64,000 nucleotides of DNA from Bacillota bacterium (GTDB taxonomy: Bacteria; Bacillota; Clostridia; Acetivibrionales; DSM-1351), in assembly GCA_023400235.1 (NCBI GenBank), contig JAEXFI010000041.1, forward strand, positions 1 through 64,000. Reading direction: 5' to 3'. Under the pieces are notes generated by a model, which saw only the letters and a program-made list of their open reading frames with translations, was not told where the DNA came from and searched no databases. The stretch's first letter is position 1. Every line of letters starts with the position of its first letter. The translations under genes were made by a program, and so were the position numbers. Of this stretch, positions 34,601 through 44,758 are shown piece after piece.

Positions 34601-37552
34601 CTAATTTGTTATGTATTCAAACATTTTTTCTTCAATAGGCTGTTTCAATCCATACCTGATATTTACGATTGGGAGGTCAACACCCTGGTCATTTTTAATA
34701 GTTGCAGGAGTAAAGCTACTTGGCAGCATGTCCCCCATATAATAAAAATCCGAACCCTCACTGTCACTTTTTTTAATAAATAGCAATATTCTCAGTCCGG
34801 TCTTCTCACAAGCCTGAAGTCTTGTAATCTCTTTAGAGTCCATTTTAACCCTGCTTCTGGTCATCCAACTAAATTGCTGACTATTAATAAACTCGTCCTT
34901 ATATTTGGTGCTTTCACTAATATGTTCCTCTTTATTATAGGTAACAAAGATAGGACAGGTATTGTTTTTGATTCTATACCCATATACAGTGGAGGATTCG
35001 TCGCTTTCCCAATTAAGTATGCGGCAGACATCCTTTCTGCTGTATTTATTATAAAGCTTAAAGCCCTCAACAAAGTTCTCCCTGTTATATCCCGCACTAA
35101 ATACGGCTTTGCCGTATGCTGCAACATCATTTAAAAAAGCTTTAAATACTGGCTTTTTCAGCGCAGCTTCCAGTCTGTCGCTTATTGCGATTGTGTTATT
35201 TGCTACGTTAATGCTATAGGGCCTTTTGTATTTTTCAAATTCCTGCTCTTTAACAAACTGGCAATTCAAGCTGCTTATTGAAGAATTAATTGTTTCATCT
35301 GAAGGGAGGTATGAGTAATCCTCAAATACCTTTTGCTTGATGTCTTCAATTGACACCTTTTTATTACTTATAATCGACTCCAAGATTATAATCTCTTCAA
35401 TTCGCTTGCCATTTCCTATCTCCCTGGAGCAAAACTCAAGATACCCCTTTTCACTTGCAGATAAGTCCTCCTCAAAGCTTTCATCATATTTGCTGACAAA
35501 GTTAAAATAGGAACCTGAATAAACTACAAACCCGTAGGGGTCCCGGCTTCCGTGTTCTATAAAATCCATCATCAGAGGCATTTTACCCAATTTATATTTT
35601 AACAGATTGTAATCTTTGAAAAGGTCCTTTTTAGAATTAGGTGCTGCAGTATTTATAGCTTCAAATATTTTTTGCTTTGTAATGTAGTCAAAATTTATCG
35701 TAGATGCTCCCGGGATAAAACTGCTGCCACCGGTTATTAATTTTCTCAGGTTATCCCTGTTGTAAGAGTTATCTCCATACAAGGCTACAGGTATCAAATA
35801 GTTATTTGAATAATTCCCTATAAAATCAATAACCACCAGATACTCTTTATTCTTGCTTTGCCTGAGCCCACGTCCCAACTGCTGTACAAACACAATTGCC
35901 GACTGAGTTGGCCTCAGCATGATTATTTGATTAACGGAAGGGATATCAACTCCCTCGTTAAATATGTCAACCGTAAAAATATAGTCCAGTTGTTGCTTCT
36001 GATCATTCTCTTCCTCCAACAGCTCTATGGCATTCTCCCTTTGTTCTTCACTGCTGCTTCCATCAAGTGCGCTGGTCCTAAACCCGCGCTGATTAAATTG
36101 CTTTGACAGTTCTTTTGCCTCTTCAACCCTGCTGCAAAAAACAAGCCCTTTGACTCTTCCCCTGTCACACCCGTAAAACTCTGATTTTTCAATAATGTGT
36201 TCAACCCGCTCGGCAGAAGTTAACAAGCTGAAGTCTGCAGTTTCATTAATCACCTGTCCATCAAGCTTAATATCACTTATGCCGTAGTAATGAAACGTAC
36301 AGAGCATATTTTCTTCCAAAGCCTTATTTAGCCTGATTTCATAGGCTATATTGTGATCAAAGGCCTTAAATATATCATAACCATCCATTCTTTCCGGTGT
36401 AGCAGTCATACCCAATAGGAATTTCGGCTTAAAATAGCCTGTTATGTTTTGATAGGAATTGGCACCGGAACGATGAGCTTCATCAATGATAATGTAATCA
36501 AAATGCTCCTGTGCAAATTTTTTCATAATATCATCTTTTGATAGGGTTTGTATTGTACAGAATATAAAATCCGCTTCAAAGTCCTTTGAATTGCCGCTTA
36601 ATAGACCCATGGAAACACTATTCCCAAATATCTTCCCATAGCTTTCCAGCGCCTTTTTTGCGATATTTTCCCTGTGCACCACAAATAACAGCTTTGCAGG
36701 CTTAAATATCCTGGCATCAAAGGCAGACAAATATGTTTTTCCTGTACCGGTTGCAGAAATAATTAGGGCCTTGTCTTTTCCTGTTTCTCTGAGATTATTA
36801 ATACAGGTTATAGCCTCTACCTGCATTTTATTGGGGGATATTTTATGCAGCATGGAAGGTTCTGTATTTTCCTGTTTATCTACGAAATATCCTGCGTTTG
36901 TGCCTGCAATGCGATTTTCTGTATTTTTACGGGCATATGTATCTGTATTATATTCATAAGTACGTGTCCCATATATCTTTTGATATCCATCTATCCATTC
37001 ATCAGTAACAGTCACAGCATTGTCAAAGGTGTAGCTAAATTCCCTCATGGTCTGCTGCAAAAGAGAGCCTTCGCTCATGGAAGTAACCTTTAGATTCCAT
37101 TCCTTATTATAGCTCAGTGCATCTTGTGTTAAATTGCTGCTGCCCACAATTATAGTGAATACATCATCTCTCCTGAATATATAGCCTTTTGTATGGTGGT
37201 TATTTTCAACTACTATTTTTACTTCAATATTCTTTAGACTTATTAGACGCTTTAACGCCGAGGGCTCTGTGAAGTTTTGATACTGTGACGCAATTATCTT
37301 GCCTTTAACCCCCTTCTCCTCAAGTTCCTTTAGTACATTAATAAGAGACGCAACCCCGCTGTTGGTTATAAAGGCCGTTGAAAAGAAAAACTCCTCGCAT
37401 TTATTCAGCTCATTTAAGATACTGGTTAAAACCTTTTGACCTGATTTGTAGTTATTTATAAGCAGGGAGGGGCGGTATTCCTCCAGAGAGATTTTATTAT
37501 AATCAAAAAGGCCGTTATGCAAGCTCCTTGCCAGATTCTTTTGGATACTCAA
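34601..37552 (-). CDS. PLD-nuclease / DEAH helicase / DUF3427 protein
   Basis: A 983-residue multidomain protein. A phospholipase-D-like domain (about 35-180) has H120-x-K122 and GSSNLT at 137-142. A superfamily-2 helicase follows with Walker A ATGTGKT (267-273), DEAH (357-360), GMTATPERMD and QQLGRGLRQ. The C-terminal 400 residues match DUF3427. Proteins of this build are typical of restriction-like and phage-defence loci, and a nuclease-translocase role is likely. The TTG start (SD GGAGG, seven bases) overlaps the TGA of the Nudix gene, so the two are translationally coupled. Confidence 0.9.
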   Translation of the reverse strand: MSIQKNLARSLHNGLFDYNKISLEEYRPSLLINNYKSGQKVLTSILNELNKCEEFFFSTAFITNSGVASLINVLKELEEKGVKGKIIASQYQNFTEPSALKRLISLKNIEVKIVVENNHHTKGYIFRRDDVFTIIVGSSNLTQDALSYNKEWNLKVTSMSEGSLLQQTMREFSYTFDNAVTVTDEWIDGYQKIYGTRTYEYNTDTYARKNTENRIAGTNAGYFVDKQENTEPSMLHKISPNKMQVEAITCINNLRETGKDKALIISATGTGKTYLSAFDARIFKPAKLLFVVHRENIAKKALESYGKIFGNSVSMGLLSGNSKDFEADFIFCTIQTLSKDDIMKKFAQEHFDYIIIDEAHRSGANSYQNITGYFKPKFLLGMTATPERMDGYDIFKAFDHNIAYEIRLNKALEENMLCTFHYYGISDIKLDGQVINETADFSLLTSAERVEHIIEKSEFYGCDRGRVKGLVFCSRVEEAKELSKQFNQRGFRTSALDGSSSEEQRENAIELLEEENDQKQQLDYIFTVDIFNEGVDIPSVNQIIMLRPTQSAIVFVQQLGRGLRQSKNKEYLVVIDFIGNYSNNYLIPVALYGDNSYNRDNLRKLITGGSSFIPGASTINFDYITKQKIFEAINTAAPNSKKDLFKDYNLLKYKLGKMPLMMDFIEHGSRDPYGFVVYSGSYFNFVSKYDESFEEDLSASEKGYLEFCSREIGNGKRIEEIIILESIISNKKVSIEDIKQKVFEDYSYLPSDETINSSISSLNCQFVKEQEFEKYKRPYSINVANNTIAISDRLEAALKKPVFKAFLNDVAAYGKAVFSAGYNRENFVEGFKLYNKYSRKDVCRILNWESDESSTVYGYRIKNNTCPIFVTYNKEEHISESTKYKDEFINSQQFSWMTRSRVKMDSKEITRLQACEKTGLRILLFIKKSDSEGSDFYYMGDMLPSSFTPATIKNDQGVDLPIVNIRYGLKQPIEEKMFEYITN

Positions 37553-37962
37553 GGCATAACCTCCTTGAGCCTCTTAACTATGGGCAAATCAGCCGCAGCC
37601 CAATCTATGGTTTCAAGCTCCTTGGATTTAAGCCATATATGTGAAATGTGTTCCCTTCGTGTGAAAGTTTTGCTTTCCACTTTACAGACAAAGCTGTGCA
37701 TGGTGATGGAAAAATCGGGATATGTATGCTCTACAGTCATGAAGAAATCCTTTGGAGTAACTACCAGGTCCAAATCCATCTCCTCGGATAACTCCCGTAT
37801 TAAGGCTTGTTCTCTGCTTTCCCCGGGTTCTAGCTTCCCACCTGGGAATTCATATTTGAAGGACACATAATCATATTTAGCTTTATTACGCTGCATACAC
37901 AATATTTCATCATTGTTTATTATTATTGCTGCAACAACCTCTAAATGTCCCATAATCATCAC
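37549..37962 (-). CDS. Nudix hydrolase (MutT/NUDT1-like)
   Basis: A 137-residue Nudix enzyme with a complete box GGKLEPGESREQALIRELSEEM (about 40-62, RE and EE glutamates in place). It is of the (deoxy)nucleoside-triphosphate diphosphatase type that cleans oxidised nucleotides. ATG 37953 with SD AGGTG is the likely start. The stop overlaps the start of the PLD-helicase gene, an arrangement that argues for joint function, perhaps nucleotide surveillance linked to the nuclease. Confidence 0.9.
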   Translation of the reverse strand: MMIMGHLEVVAAIIINNDEILCMQRNKAKYDYVSFKYEFPGGKLEPGESREQALIRELSEEMDLDLVVTPKDFFMTVEHTYPDFSITMHSFVCKVESKTFTRREHISHIWLKSKELETIDWAAADLPIVKRLKEVMP

Positions 37963-38274
37963 CTATAGCTTATCACCTGTTTTTTACTTATTATACCACC
38001 TTCTGGGGATAAAAATAAAGCTATCCATTTTTAAGCATACTTAAGTTTTTAATCAAATGTACATGTTTTTGCATCAGTAATTCATCCGCTAATATTGGCA
38101 GCTTGTTTTATCCCTGTCTTATGGTTTACCGCTTACGTTAAATGCGGAAACCTTTTACGTAAAAACTCAAAGCCTTTCCATATTCTCCTAATTCTCATAG
38201 GAAAGATATTAGCATAACTGTAAACTGTCTTGTAACTTGAGCAATTTCAGGACATTTAGCTCGGGCAGAAACAG
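37963..38274. other. intergenic stretch, nothing recognised
   Basis: About 310 AT-rich bases that must hold the promoter of the Nudix-helicase genes. I see no clear hairpin, repeat or small gene. The base composition becomes more AT-rich from here on toward 54 kb. Confidence 0.35.
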
Positions 38275-38577
38275 TTAAGATAAAGCCACCAGCTTAGTCA
38301 TGTGATAGTTAATAAGAATAATTATAGCTGATGCACTAAAAAACGTTACTATCGAAATCACTTTTTCCCCTAATCCATTAAAAATGCCATAATAATCAAT
38401 CCCTACTTTAATAAAAAATGCAATAATAAGAAGCAAAAGAGCGCAAAGAAAACTATAACATTTTTTCCGTAGCTTAGTATTACAATTATCGCACCGGTAT
38501 ACTCTACCATTAGATGCAAAAATTAACCACAATTTAGGTATTGATGAATTACATACCGGGCACATTATTTTTTTCAT
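38275..38577 (-). CDS. small zinc-ribbon membrane protein
   Basis: A 100-residue protein. The N-terminus has two CxxC knuckles (CPVC at 6-9 and CDNC at about 29-32), then two transmembrane helices (about 44-64 and 72-92). No family recognised. It lies downstream of the RHS locus on the same strand, 180 bases after the putative immunity gene, and could be part of that locus or an unrelated membrane protein. Confidence 0.6.
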   Translation of the reverse strand: MKKIMCPVCNSSIPKLWLIFASNGRVYRCDNCNTKLRKKCYSFLCALLLLIIAFFIKVGIDYYGIFNGLGEKVISIVTFFSASAIIILINYHMTKLVALS

Positions 38578-38760
38578 GATTTTACAACCTTACCAAAATA
38601 TAATCATATATTCCAACTATTGAATTCGGCCCCACATATCATCATTTTCTGTTACTATAGATGTGGATCTATTACTACCATCGTTTGACACATAGGTTGT
38701 TACAAGAGTGAGACAACCACAGAGTGTGTAGACTCTATCAAGGCATCAACATATTAAAAA

Positions 38761-39201
38761 CTAACTATCTAGAGGCCAAATTATATCATCATCATTTTTA
38801 AATAAAGGACTAAACTCTACACTTCTTAACCGCTCAAATACAAATTCAAATGTAGTCCATATCTCTCTGCAAAATAATGTCTCAAACGTATCATATAAAT
38901 CATATTCAAAGTCTGAATACCCATTATTTATCAAATAATTTTCTATTTCTTTTTTTGTTTTTAAAAATATATGTTTATCAAACATCTTTACTTTAGGGTT
39001 ATGAACTTCTATAGAATATAGTTTTTCGTTTTCATCTAAATCAAATTTTAATTTAACCATTTTGGAATTAAAATAATAAACTATACCTTGCTCTTTTTCT
39101 TCTGTATTGATTCTATTAGGCTCTCCCCAAATCCCTTTTACTTCATCTTGGTACATTCCAAAACGAATGTCTTCAAGCCCAACTCCGATTTTAATCTCCA
39201 T
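38761..39201 (-). CDS. putative immunity protein of the RHS locus
   Basis: A 146-residue soluble acidic protein with several Trp/Phe-rich stretches, beginning MEIKIGVGLEDIRFGMYQDE. It lies 64 bases downstream of the RHS gene on the same strand, the classical place for the antidote of a polymorphic toxin. I do not recognise a named Imm family; the role is inferred from position. SD GGAG precedes ATG by ten bases. Confidence 0.55.
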   Translation of the reverse strand: MEIKIGVGLEDIRFGMYQDEVKGIWGEPNRINTEEKEQGIVYYFNSKMVKLKFDLDENEKLYSIEVHNPKVKMFDKHIFLKTKKEIENYLINNGYSDFEYDLYDTFETLFCREIWTTFEFVFERLRSVEFSPLFKNDDDIIWPLDS

Positions 39202-39265
39202 AACTTAAATACTCCTCTCAACAATAATTATTTCAAGTAACTATTTTAGTTAAATTTAGTCAATT

Positions 39266-41464
39266 TTATTTTTTATTTCCCTGTGAATGATTTTCTCCAT
39301 TTTTCTTTTTTTGGGCGTCTTCTCTTATTCTTTGAATTTTTTTTCTTATTTCTTTTTTTTCACTTTTTGATTTCGCATTAGCAAGCTTCTTTTCTAATTC
39401 CTTTATTTGTTTGTTCGCTTTTTCTAACGCTCTACCACCATCACCATGCTGTTCATTTTTACTAGAATCCTTAGCTTTAAAAATATTGCTAGCCTTATTT
39501 TTCAACCAGCTCCAACCATTACTGACTGTGTCCACTGCAGCAGGTCCATATGTACCTACCCAGTTGGCAACAGCCGGCCCATATTCATATATTGCTGTTC
39601 CAGCAGCACCTGCACCATAAACAATATCACCAACAGGCAATGGCCCATCTACTCCACATAACCACCACATACTACCAGACCATGCTGCAAATTCACCGCT
39701 ATTGCCCGTAGGGTCAATCATGTTAATTGGGTCATTTTCACAATATGTATACAAATTCAAACTTAATGGGTCATCAATTATATACTTGTCATCTTTTTCG
39801 CCTCTATATACTCCTCCTACAAGCATAGAGCTATAATCTATTTTTTCTTCAACATTAAATAAATTAACTTTTCTGCTCCAAACACTATCCTCAGTAATAA
39901 ACCTACCAATCTCAGGGTCATAGTACCTAGCCCTCAGATAAATAGTCCCGGTTTCCTTATCGAAATACTCACCGCAGTACCTGAACATATTGGTATCGTT
40001 GAGGTCAGGGTCCTTTTCATTCCCAAAGGCATCATAATCATATGTTTTTATGCTGCTTCCGGTTGTGCTGGTAAGCTGCACTGTGTCTCCATGACCATTA
40101 TACAGGAAATATCTTCTATTTGCACCTGAGTCCTCGGAGTATATGAGATTTATTCCCCGTATGTACTTATTTGTTACGTTTCCTGCGCCGTCGGTTTCCA
40201 GCACCATCTGGTCACCGTCCCAAACATGATTAGTTGTATTTCCATTTACTTTTTTACTTATTCGTAATCCATCAGAATTATAGAAATAGTCCGCTTCCAT
40301 ATTATCTGATATTGTGTTTGTAAGCTGATTCAGTGCATTATAGCTGTTAATTTCAGCACTATTTGCATCATCCTGGCTGCCGCCTTGCGAATTATTGCTT
40401 CCTAGAACACCCATACTAATCGCTGCATTCGTCAGAGAGCTTCCATCTTTTAAAGTTTCTTTTACTTTACTTATTTGATTACCATTTGAGTCATATTGAT
40501 AGTAGCTTATCTCCTGTGTATCATTGCTTGTTTTTGTTTCAGACATAAGTCTGTTATTTTGGTAAGTATAAGTGGTATTAGCATCACCATATGCCATAGC
40601 AGCTCTATTATTATAGTCATCATAGGTGTAACAAATTGCAGCATCACTAGTGGTCAATTCCTTGGTTAGTCTTGATAAATCATCATACGTGTAATTTGTA
40701 ACTTTACCGGTATTATCTGTTTTTGAGCTCTGTGAACCATTTAAATAATAGGTATACTTATATTGAGTTAATATTGTACTATCCTTCTTATTAGTTAACG
40801 TTTTAATCTGATTTGCCAAATTATATTGATATTCAGAAAGATTGCCATTTGAGTATAAAAGCGTACCTCTGCTATTGTTTTCATCATAGGTATATCTCGC
40901 CTGTTCTATGCCGTTTTCAAGCACGCTTTCCAGCCTGTTCATCTTGTCATACACATAGCTGGTATTTAACTTAGCTATTCCATTGACTGATAAGGTAAAG
41001 CTTTTTCTATTATTATCTGCATCATAAGAATAAGCTTTTACTACATTTACAGCAGCCTCTGTAACAAGCCTTCCAAGATTATCATAATAGTAGTATGTAG
41101 TATTCGCCCCATTACTTGCAGAGGCTTTATTACCCGTCAAGGTATAAGTATTGCTTATGTATATGTCACCGTTATTATCTGGTGTTACGGCTGTAATACT
41201 TAATGCTCTGCCCAGGCCGTCATATTTTGTGGAGATGACGTTGCCATTTCTATCAGTTTTTTTCACCTGATTGCCATTTAAATCATAGTCATATGTTTCA
41301 ACTTGATTTGAAGGATCTATCATATTAACAAGCATATTTAAACTATTATATTCATATTTTGTTGTGGAGAAATAGGTATCACTCCCTACGGCAACATTGT
41401 CAAGCCCATTAATAACTAACGGACTGGATAAGCCGGTATACATCCTGCGTTTATTTCCAACCAA
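39266..41464 (-). CDS. RHS repeat protein, C-terminal part with variable toxin-like tail
   Basis: A 732-residue open frame of RHS/YD repeats (YDNLGRLVTE, YDKMNRLESV, YDDLSRLTKE) leading to the conserved core GEYFDKETGTIYLRARYYDP. The core ends a shell that encloses a C-terminal effector. The last 130 residues are different: a hydrophobic Gly/Ala stretch (GDIVYGAGAAGTAIYEYGPA) and a highly charged end finishing in GENHSQGNKK. I cannot name the toxin fold. The frame is open upstream to about 41640, where it continues the 5' fragment after a one-base shift, so 41464 is not a natural start and no SD is present. Probably inactive as it stands, unless the shift is corrected or phase variable. Confidence 0.75.
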   Translation of the reverse strand: MVGNKRRMYTGLSSPLVINGLDNVAVGSDTYFSTTKYEYNSLNMLVNMIDPSNQVETYDYDLNGNQVKKTDRNGNVISTKYDGLGRALSITAVTPDNNGDIYISNTYTLTGNKASASNGANTTYYYYDNLGRLVTEAAVNVVKAYSYDADNNRKSFTLSVNGIAKLNTSYVYDKMNRLESVLENGIEQARYTYDENNSRGTLLYSNGNLSEYQYNLANQIKTLTNKKDSTILTQYKYTYYLNGSQSSKTDNTGKVTNYTYDDLSRLTKELTTSDAAICYTYDDYNNRAAMAYGDANTTYTYQNNRLMSETKTSNDTQEISYYQYDSNGNQISKVKETLKDGSSLTNAAISMGVLGSNNSQGGSQDDANSAEINSYNALNQLTNTISDNMEADYFYNSDGLRISKKVNGNTTNHVWDGDQMVLETDGAGNVTNKYIRGINLIYSEDSGANRRYFLYNGHGDTVQLTSTTGSSIKTYDYDAFGNEKDPDLNDTNMFRYCGEYFDKETGTIYLRARYYDPEIGRFITEDSVWSRKVNLFNVEEKIDYSSMLVGGVYRGEKDDKYIIDDPLSLNLYTYCENDPINMIDPTGNSGEFAAWSGSMWWLCGVDGPLPVGDIVYGAGAAGTAIYEYGPAVANWVGTYGPAAVDTVSNGWSWLKNKASNIFKAKDSSKNEQHGDGGRALEKANKQIKELEKKLANAKSKSEKKEIRKKIQRIREDAQKKKNGENHSQGNKK

Positions 41465-41607
41465 ATCATAGTAATACTGGGTATAATTTTCAGGTGAATT
41501 ATTATTGTAATTAGTTACCTTGGTCAGTTGGTTGCGGGAATTATACTCATAGTCTGTCCTGCTATACTTAGTTGCTTCCCCAGGCTTGTTATTTGTACTT
41601 TTTTCAC

Positions 41608-42453
41608 TTATAACATTATTATTGGAATCGTAAAAATGCTTTTTATTGAATAATAAATATTACCAGACTCATCCTTCTCAAATGGTATTTTTTCTACCAC
41701 TAATTTATCCTGATTATCGTACACATACTCTGTTGAATAGGATAGATTTTGGCTATTGGCCTTATTATCTTTTTTCTTAACTAACCTTCCTAAGGCATCA
41801 TACTCCATTGTAGTTTTATGTCCCAAAATATCGGTAACTTCTGTCACATTCCCGTAAAAATCCTGGTTGTACTTAACTGTATATTGTTCACTAAATTTTT
41901 CATCATTTGCCCTGGCGGACTTTTCCTGAGTTTTGTTGCCTAAATAATCATATTGGTATGTTCTATACAATTCTTTCCCATTATTAATTGTACTTTCTCT
42001 TATTACCCTTCCGTTTTTATCTGTATAAATACATGATGTAATTGTTGGAGAAACATTGTCACCAATTATAGTTTTTGTTGTTTTACTGCAATCAGAAATG
42101 CCATCGCCATTTAAGTCATAGGAATCCACGTAGCTATAATTTTCTTCATTTATTCTGTTACCGCCCTTATCATATACTGTTTTTGATTTGATCCTGCCAT
42201 CTCTGTAATAGCTATACTTTGTACTATTACTTGAGTCCAGACCCTGACTATTCCATTGTGTATCCAATTTAAAGTCACTATTGTACTTGTAGGATTCCAG
42301 GGACTTTCCTGATTCTACATCAACCTTATTAAGAAGATTTCCAAAACCGTCAAATTCATATCTTAACTGTTTATTGTTTTCGTTTTTAACAGTCAGGTAA
42401 TTATTAACATTATCATAATTATAGACAACGGTACTTCCGCCGCACCGTAATAT
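41608..42453 (-). pseudogene. RHS protein, 5' fragment (frameshifted and N-terminally truncated)
   Basis: RHS/YD-repeat sequence (YDYLGNKTQEKSARA, YDALGRLVKKKDN) in another frame from the C-terminal part. Adding one A to the A5 run at 41640-41644 (minus strand) would join the two frames smoothly through KKHFYDSNNNV. Upstream the repeats stop abruptly at about 42453 with an in-frame TGA; signal peptide and N-terminal domains are missing. Together the two pieces are the 3' two-thirds or less of an RHS gene. Confidence 0.7.
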
Positions 42454-42616
42454 TCAATCAATTTTGCGCAAAACTCTTGACGGTACTGAGTAATTATAGA
42501 CTACTATATTTCCTAATCAACCACGTTCAGACTTCATTGTAGAGATACACAAAACTAGAACATTAAACACTTAATCAATAATGATTTTCCTTGTTATCAT
42601 TACAACTTATTTTCTA

Positions 42617-42901
42617 CTATATTTTTATAAAAAACTTGCATATTCCCAGAGTTCTGGAAATTTCAACTTCCCCCAATTTTGTTTCATAAATTGAAAATAA
42701 ATAAAAATTTTGTCTTTTCGTATTCATGTTTATTACTTTTTCTGATATAGATGTTATCAGTTTACCTACTGAATCTTTAGTACTGTAATTGAACTTATCC
42801 CCAAAATTGTTATTAACCCAAGAACTATAATCGGACTGATTAGGGTTAGTTACAAATAGTAAAATTAATAGCAATACAATCAGGGCTAAAATTTTCTTCA
42901 T
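42617..42901 (-). CDS. small membrane-anchored protein, DUF4359-like
   Basis: A 94-residue protein with an N-terminal membrane helix (KKILALIVLLLILLFVT), directly followed by NPNQSDYSSWVNN and ending in a short beta-rich part (RQNFYLFSIYETKL). The pattern of helix plus NPxxxDY recalls DUF4359 proteins, whose role is unknown. It lies between the coiled-coil operon and the RHS remnant and may be a displaced immunity or accessory gene. Confidence 0.6.
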   Translation of the reverse strand: MKKILALIVLLLILLFVTNPNQSDYSSWVNNNFGDKFNYSTKDSVGKLITSISEKVINMNTKRQNFYLFSIYETKLGEVEISRTLGICKFFIKI

Positions 42902-43042
42902 AGTTCTATCCGTTCCTTTCGCTTCCCTCGTGGGAATCCCTATGTTGCAGAGCAGCTTTATGCTCCCTGCAGATATCCGCCAACTGCGTGACCTTATGTG
43001 CTATCGTTACAAACAACAAAAATAATACTTGCCTGTCATTTA

Positions 43043-44758
43043 TTAAAGCTTAGAAAACTCACTTTTTATTCTGTCGTACATTCCGTCATATTCGGTGAAG
43101 TTTTTCTCATAGTCTGAATACTCCGAAAACATTTTCTCAAGTATATCTTTAGTATTTCTGATGTTATCCTGACATTCAAACTCAAGTTGCTTTCTTTTTG
43201 CTTTGTTGATAATATATTTCCCAACTCCAAAGCCAGCACCGATAAGTGTAACAGCCAATAACCAGTATCCGGCAAAGAAGGCACCAACGGTAGCTAAAGC
43301 ACTCGCTCCCAAGGCCACGTAAGTTGCCAAGTTTTTTATTTCGGCAATTAACCCATTCTTTCTTTCGGTAAAAAAGTTGGTTATTTTATTCAATTCTTTG
43401 GTCTCATCTTTAAAATCTGCAACAGTTGAATATTCATTCATACGGATTTCATAAGTTGTCTTTATTTTTCTACGATATTCGTCAACAAAACGAGTTACAG
43501 CTTTCTCTTGCAAGTCTTTAGTTATTGTAAACATGTTTAGCCTAATTTGCCCATTAATATTCTTCGAATCTTTAATATATATCCAATTAACCATTTCAGA
43601 TATAAGATTCAAGTCGTCCTTAGCTCTTTTTTGTTCCTGCTGGTACTTTTGCTTGGCACTCTCAATGTCACCTTGGAATTCAATTATCAATTCGTTATAC
43701 TTAATCTCTTCGTAGACATCTTCCTCTACCTGGTTTGGCGCTGAAATCAACTCATCTATATATCCCTTCAGGTACTCATTTTTCTGTTCTGGAGATACAT
43801 TAATTGTAGTAATAATAAATTGCAAAATATTTATATTAGTCTTTGCATTAAGCAAAATATCTGCCATAAAATTAAACTCTGAGCAGAACTTTCTTAAAGC
43901 AGGATAATCAACAGTGTCACTGGGTTGCATTTTACTAAAATATTTACATATCTGCTCAGTAATATCTTCTTCACCATAACCCTGTGACTTTAAATTATCT
44001 GTTACAACCTTATTAATATATATGTTGATTCGGCTTTTTGTATCATCATTAACATTTTCCGCTATGGTTTTGCTAACTAAAGAAAATAGCATTAAGAATG
44101 TACGCTGATCACTTCCTTTTAGATCACACTCCTGATACAAGGTGAACCATTTTAATGCCGCCGCGTCGCGCATTATTCTCAGATTAAAAACCATATAAAA
44201 AATACAAGTGTTTTTTTTCTCTAATCTGAGAGCTCTTTCCATCGACCTGTCTGAGAGTTCCTTATCATCATTCTTCCAGGCCATTATACTAATCAATACA
44301 TATGTAAGCCAATAATCCGGTACTTGGAGATGCTGAATCTCAATTGATTTGATTATAGTATTATCGCTTACCATTTTGACATCAAGGTTGTCCATCATTC
44401 CCTGAACTATTTTCCTTACCGTTCTATAATTTCCGAATTCATAATATTTCTTGTTATTACAAGCTCTTATTTTCTTATTTGCTAATTCCAAATTTTTAAA
44501 TCTAGCATATAATTTTTCTATTTCTCCCTGCATTTCATATGCTGCTATCACTTTATCATGTGATGAAACCATCATACCATCGCAGTTTTCTAAAGTATTC
44601 TGAATATAATTGTTATAATCCCTCAATTGTTGATCAGCTCTTGACACTCCATTTGCAACAATAGAAATTTCATGTCTGAGTTCATTATTTATTCTTTGCT
44701 GATGACTTAATTCTCTTTCCAGCTCGCTAACACGACTTTTCAAATCATAATTACCCAT
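43043..44758 (-). CDS. coiled-coil membrane protein, paralogue 3 of the SPFH-AAA gene train
   Basis: A 571-residue protein. It has an N-terminal coiled coil (about 1-95, starting LKSRVSELERELSHQQ) and a helical middle with the shared motif DYWLTYVLISIMAW near 150. Weaker versions of the other paralogue motifs follow (FNLRIMRDAAALKW). A pair of membrane helices (about 477-512) leads to a 58-residue cytosolic coiled tail. SD GGGAGGG precedes ATG. The start overlaps the AAA ATPase stop by eight bases, so synthesis is coupled. Function unknown. The topology fits a membrane-anchored scaffold, possibly remodelled by the ATPase. Confidence 0.8.
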   Translation of the reverse strand: MGNYDLKSRVSELERELSHQQRINNELRHEISIVANGVSRADQQLRDYNNYIQNTLENCDGMMVSSHDKVIAAYEMQGEIEKLYARFKNLELANKKIRACNNKKYYEFGNYRTVRKIVQGMMDNLDVKMVSDNTIIKSIEIQHLQVPDYWLTYVLISIMAWKNDDKELSDRSMERALRLEKKNTCIFYMVFNLRIMRDAAALKWFTLYQECDLKGSDQRTFLMLFSLVSKTIAENVNDDTKSRINIYINKVVTDNLKSQGYGEEDITEQICKYFSKMQPSDTVDYPALRKFCSEFNFMADILLNAKTNINILQFIITTINVSPEQKNEYLKGYIDELISAPNQVEEDVYEEIKYNELIIEFQGDIESAKQKYQQEQKRAKDDLNLISEMVNWIYIKDSKNINGQIRLNMFTITKDLQEKAVTRFVDEYRRKIKTTYEIRMNEYSTVADFKDETKELNKITNFFTERKNGLIAEIKNLATYVALGASALATVGAFFAGYWLLAVTLIGAGFGVGKYIINKAKRKQLEFECQDNIRNTKDILEKMFSEYSDYEKNFTEYDGMYDRIKSEFSKL

